Source: Irineochytrium annulatum
Taxonomy: Eukaryota; Chytridiomycota; Chytridiomycetes; Chytridiales; Chytridiaceae
Direction of reading: 5' to 3'
Assembly: GCA_027600665.1 (NCBI GenBank)
Contig: JADGJL010000900.1
Coordinates: forward strand, 1-12,270
DNA: 12,270 nt
The position numbers and the translations under genes were made by a program. Below, piece after piece: positions 9,529-12,270 of the stretch. The notes under the pieces are model-generated. The model saw only the letters and a program-made list of their open reading frames with translations, was not told the DNA's origin and made no database searches. Within the stretch, counting starts at the first letter, position 1; each line of letters opens with the position of its first letter.

Positions 9529-9735
9529 CTAATGAGACGCGGCAGTCCATCAATCGACATACTACCCCAATCACACGCAGATCTGCTCCACGGAGCGAAG
9601 TGAGTTTCGCGGTCGAGGAACCTGGCGACAGGTTCCCGCACCCACGACGCCGATCCTCGGAGTATCCCGTAAATCGCGGAAACTCGCGGAAGTTTGCGCA
9701 TAAACCCTGGTCTCCGTTGAAGTTGGCATACTTAC

Positions 9736-9885
9736 CCAAGCCACGAAATCACGGTCCAAGTTAAACTCTTGCTCCTGTTGTTTCAATTCTTGTGCTTGCC
9801 GCTGTACGCCCCTTCGACGCTATTTACTCACAGACCGCGTAGCGGTCGACTCCAAGGGATCCAACTCTTCCTCCAAACGCGTCGC
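9736..9885 (-). CDS. Candidate upstream exons of Gene B (coiled-coil-like)
   Basis: The interval 9736-9801 encodes 22 residues rich in Gln and Glu (RQAQELKQQEQEFNLDRDFVAW). It ends at a perfect GTAAGT donor (9730-9735) in phase 0, matching the phase-0 acceptor at 9529. This gives either one 207-nt intron or two shorter introns around a small exon between 9529 and 9735. Just upstream, 9832-9885 encodes LEEELDPLESTATRS-like sequence after a TTGTAG acceptor and before a GTGAGT donor. Joining it would need a 30-nt intron, which is shorter than any other here. No minus-strand ATG occurs between 9730 and 10026, so the true start is not found. The opposite strand is also open across this stretch. 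Confidence 0.3.
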
Positions 9886-9970
9886 CTACAATCTTTCCCA
9901 CTCCAAACCCACCGCAGCCCACAGGCCCGCTCCTGCGCCGTTAGTCGTCGATGTTTTGGGCGTGGAGACG

Positions 9971-11716
9971 ATGTCGGTCTCGGATACGACGAGCAAGAAC
10001 CCTTCCTTCGAGTCGGACCGCACGTCCATTACGCTCGTGTCCAACACCCGTCCGCCGTCGTTTGAGCTCGACGCATCAACGCCTAAGGCGTCCCAAAACC
10101 CCTGGAACCGCTTCATCGACGGGTTCAAGGGCCTTTACAATAACACGCGGAAGACCGGGCCGGCGACGTCGACGGAGGATATGTACGCGGACCTGAAGCC
10201 CGCGTCCCTCGAGTCCTTGCTTGCCGCCAACTCTATCATCCCGGCCGAGAACACCTCCGACGAGGCCGAGCCCGAGCGGTTCGTGACGGCCCGCGTTGTT
10301 GCGGACGCGTCCGGTCTCTCCCGGGTGATTGGCGGCGGGCTCGGCGATGAGGAGCGGGCGCTGGTGCAACCGGTGAAGTTCGACGGCATCGATTTCGACG
10401 CGTACTGGGCTTATTTCGAGGAGGATCTCAGCTATCCGGAGATCATGAACAATTGGGGCTACAGCAGCGCCAAGATGGTCTGCTTTGCGGAGGGTTGGAG
10501 CCGGTGGTTGTACGTATTCCTATCTTCTTGTTTCATTTCTTCTGTGAGCAGCGAAAATTGACGCGTTCTATAGGAGGATTCTGTCGTGGGAGCAATCTCC
10601 GCGCACGAACCTGATGGACATGATCCACCACCTCCTGGACCTCCACGACGCCAACGTCCCCATCTCCTCGGTCCCGCCCATTCACGAGATGTCTACTATC
10701 TTCTCCTGCACTTACAAACCCATCGTCTCTGTCGGCGTCTGCGTCCGCACCGACGCCGTGGCCGCTATTCAGTGCCCGCCCTTCCTCGACGCGTCAAAGG
10801 CGACCAAGAACGAGATGCGCTTCTGGGGCGTCGTGGCGAACCACCCAGTGCTGGCTGAGCTCGTCCGAACGAGCGGGAGGTATTCGCTGCTGGAGAAATA
10901 CTACGGCCCCGTGTTGGGCACGTTCATGGCGCGCCGGGCCATGTCTTACCGCGTGCCCCGCGTCGCCGGCCCGGGGTGGTTCGCCATGGGCATCTCAGCC
11001 GGCTTCACATCCCCCCTCTTTTCCCCGGGCATCAACATGCTCGCGACGCCTATGGGCGTCAAGGCCGCCAAGCTGACGGTGAAACATCTCGAGACCGGTG
11101 TCAGCGTGTGGGAGGAGTACGACAGATTTGTGAACGAGGGACAGGTGCCGGGTTTGAGAAACGTCGATATCCTGCTGTACAACATTTTCCGGGACCCGAG
11201 GCTGTTTATGAGCTGCTTCCCAATCTACTACGCGAACGGGATCGGGGCGCTGAAGCGGTATGTGGAGCAGTTTCAGGACGCGGAGTTGAACTGGGCGAAC
11301 GGCAGCAACGAGCAGGTATTTAAGGATTGGACAGCCGAGGTGAGATCTCTTCCTTCTTTGTCCCAACCCTGTGCGACTAACTACTCACGCCCGTTACTCT
11401 CGATGCACAGATCTTTCCTCTAATCTGCGGTCCCTCTGACGAGCCGGTGTCTGACGCCGCCGTGAACGAGGTTGAGAAAATCTGCGAGCGGTACCGCGTG
11501 ACGCTGGTTAGGGCCTTCTCGGAGTGGACAAAGTACTCCCGCCACCTCCGGTGCTACGACGACAACCTGATGCCGCTCGCTGGAAAGCTGCAGAGAATTG
11601 AGAGCGAGTTTATGAGTAAGCGGTGCGGCGTCTGCCAGCATGCGCAGGATTATTTAGGGACGAAGTGCGTTATGTGCGAAAGTGAGGGTGAGGCCATGAA
11701 GGTCGTGGCAGCGTGA
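9971..11716 (+). CDS. Gene C: flavin-dependent halogenase/monooxygenase-like protein with C-terminal CxxC pair (3 exons, 536 aa)
   Basis: CDS is join(9971..10509, 10574..11339, 11411..11716). Introns are 64 nt (GTACGT...TATAG) and 71 nt (GTGAGA, CTAAC branch, CACAG), both phase-consistent. Several segments match the order seen in FAD halogenases and related monooxygenases: ARVVADASG (DASG at 112-115), FDAYWAYFEED, EGWSRWL near 175-180 where the family has a GWxWxIP-type motif, SVGVCVRTD near 232-240, and AGPGWFAMGISAGFTSPLFSPGIN around 318-333. In the last, the usual Gly-Asp is Gly-Ile. The N-terminal GxGxxG FAD-binding motif is absent; residues 1 to about 100 are Ser/Thr/Pro-rich instead. 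The C-terminus carries C507-x2-C510-x10-C521-x2-C524, a likely zinc knuckle or ribbon. Family membership is a motif-level judgement, and loss of flavin binding is inference. The start is the first in-frame ATG; the frame is open back to 9704, so an upstream exon cannot be excluded. The promoter probably lies in or near the sequence shared with Gene B. Confidence 0.75.
11618..11674 (+). other. CxxC-x10-CxxC motif at the end of Gene C
   Basis: Four cysteines (507, 510, 521, 524) in two CxxC pairs ten residues apart lie within KRCGVCQHAQ...TKCVMCESEGE, about 12 residues before the stop. The spacing fits a small zinc-ribbon or zinc-knuckle fold. Such an element is not part of the standard FAD halogenase architecture as I know it. 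Confidence 0.7.
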
Positions 11717-12270
11717 GGGGGCTTGCGCTATATTTTGCGTTGCGAACACAATTTTTTCTCCATTTCTTATATTTGTCCCCGTCTTACGTCTGTGTTAATT
11801 TGTTACGCTGCGTGACCTCATCCGTTTCTTTTTACCTGTACCTCCTTTCTCGTAATTTTTACTTATTCAATAGATTTGCTCGGTTCGTTGTAGGGTGGAT
11901 ACCGGGATAAACTTCAGGCTTACCGTATGGCCGTCACGGGTCATTATTGAAACTACCTTTGGCCGCCAGTGACTATGCCATGGGCGCGTAAGTCGTGCAG
12001 GATTCTTGACGGCGGAATGAATATGAGATGTCCTTTTTCAATGCGAATTCTGTTAACTCTGAGTCTACAACAACCGAATAGTATTTGGCGGAATGCCGCG
12101 TTATTCTCTTCACTTCTGTTTATTATTTTTTATGGTATTTTTAATATTAATCTAATGCTTTTAGTAAAGTAATTATAATGGGGTCCCTTCCTCCCTCTGT
12201 TTCCTTATATCATTGGTATGGTATGGTACCTTAATATAAGGAAATGAGGTAAGGAGGAACCTTATTCTTA
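11717..12270. other. T-rich 3' flank of Gene C without a supported gene
   Basis: More than 550 bases without a convincing coding region. From 11740 to about 11890 the plus strand is T-rich with many TTT and TTTCT runs, as in a 3' UTR. Two short open frames (11713-11910 and about 11969-12172) encode hydrophobic, low-information peptides with no family signal. Bases 12110-12180 are very AT-rich. No canonical AATAAA is present on the plus strand. Confidence 0.5.
12181..12262. repeat. Imperfect long inverted repeat at the right edge
   Basis: An exact 11-base inverted pair, TTTCCTTATAT (12200-12210) and ATATAAGGAAA (12234-12244), flanks a 23-base loop that contains a short GGTAT-type repeat. Pyrimidine-rich sequence outside the left arm and purine-rich sequence outside the right arm extend the pairing imperfectly to about 12181 and 12262. 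It could be a hairpin or the end of a small mobile element cut by the window. Confidence 0.55.

Noticed and set aside
9571..9735. Minus-strand peptide containing GVVGAG, resembling a Rossmann glycine motif
   Set aside because: It is on the opposite strand to Gene C, soon hits a stop, and lacks the beta-alpha-beta context, so it cannot supply the missing FAD motif.
9501..9764. Plus-strand open frame upstream of Gene C as a possible first exon
   Set aside because: It has no glycine-rich FAD motif, no convincing donor in the right phase, and an Arg/Pro/Ser-rich low-information composition.
11713..12172. Two small hydrophobic open frames after Gene C
   Set aside because: They fall in T-rich or AT-rich 3' flank, start from non-ATG or weak contexts, and show only composition-driven hydrophobicity.

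Overview
This window is nuclear eukaryotic DNA, most likely from a fungus. The best evidence is a complete, spliced SEC31 gene. All the genes carry very short GT-AG introns (about 40-71 nt), often with fungal-type branch sites such as TACTAAT, CTAAC and CTGAC. Genes are compact and GC-moderate, and the spacers are AT-richer. A chytrid-like or other early-diverging fungus would fit, but the sequence alone does not fix the lineage. No rRNA, tRNA, CRISPR array or intact transposon was found.

Layout, left to right. Bases 1-593 are mostly non-coding, with a possible end of a neighbouring gene at the left edge. Gene A (+, 714-3957, three exons, about 1,040 aa) is a large protein I do not recognise. 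It has a folded-looking middle, several sets of internal repeats and an Arg/Ser-rich, low-complexity second half. It converges on SEC31 (-, 8565-4221, nine exons, 1,308 aa), the outer-cage subunit of COPII vesicles. Upstream of SEC31 on the same strand lie at least three exons of an unrecognised gene, Gene B (-, 9528-8720). Its 5' end is unresolved, with two candidate exons further upstream. Gene C (+, 9971-11716, three exons, 536 aa) runs the other way. It resembles the second half of flavin-dependent halogenases/monooxygenases, lacks the N-terminal Rossmann glycine motif, and ends in a CxxC-x10-CxxC zinc-binding-like motif. The last 550 bases are a T-rich 3' flank with a long imperfect inverted repeat at the right edge.

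The splice models come from matching reading frames and phases across GT-AG pairs. Every SEC31 junction restores family-typical protein sequence, so that model is strong. Genes A and C are phase-consistent throughout. Gene B is weaker, especially at its 5' end.

Nothing suggests that the four genes form one pathway. SEC31 is housekeeping. The two most novel objects are Gene C (a probable flavin-fold pseudoenzyme with an added cysteine motif) and Gene A (an orphan repeat and RS-like protein whose second intron, if retained, removes that whole half).
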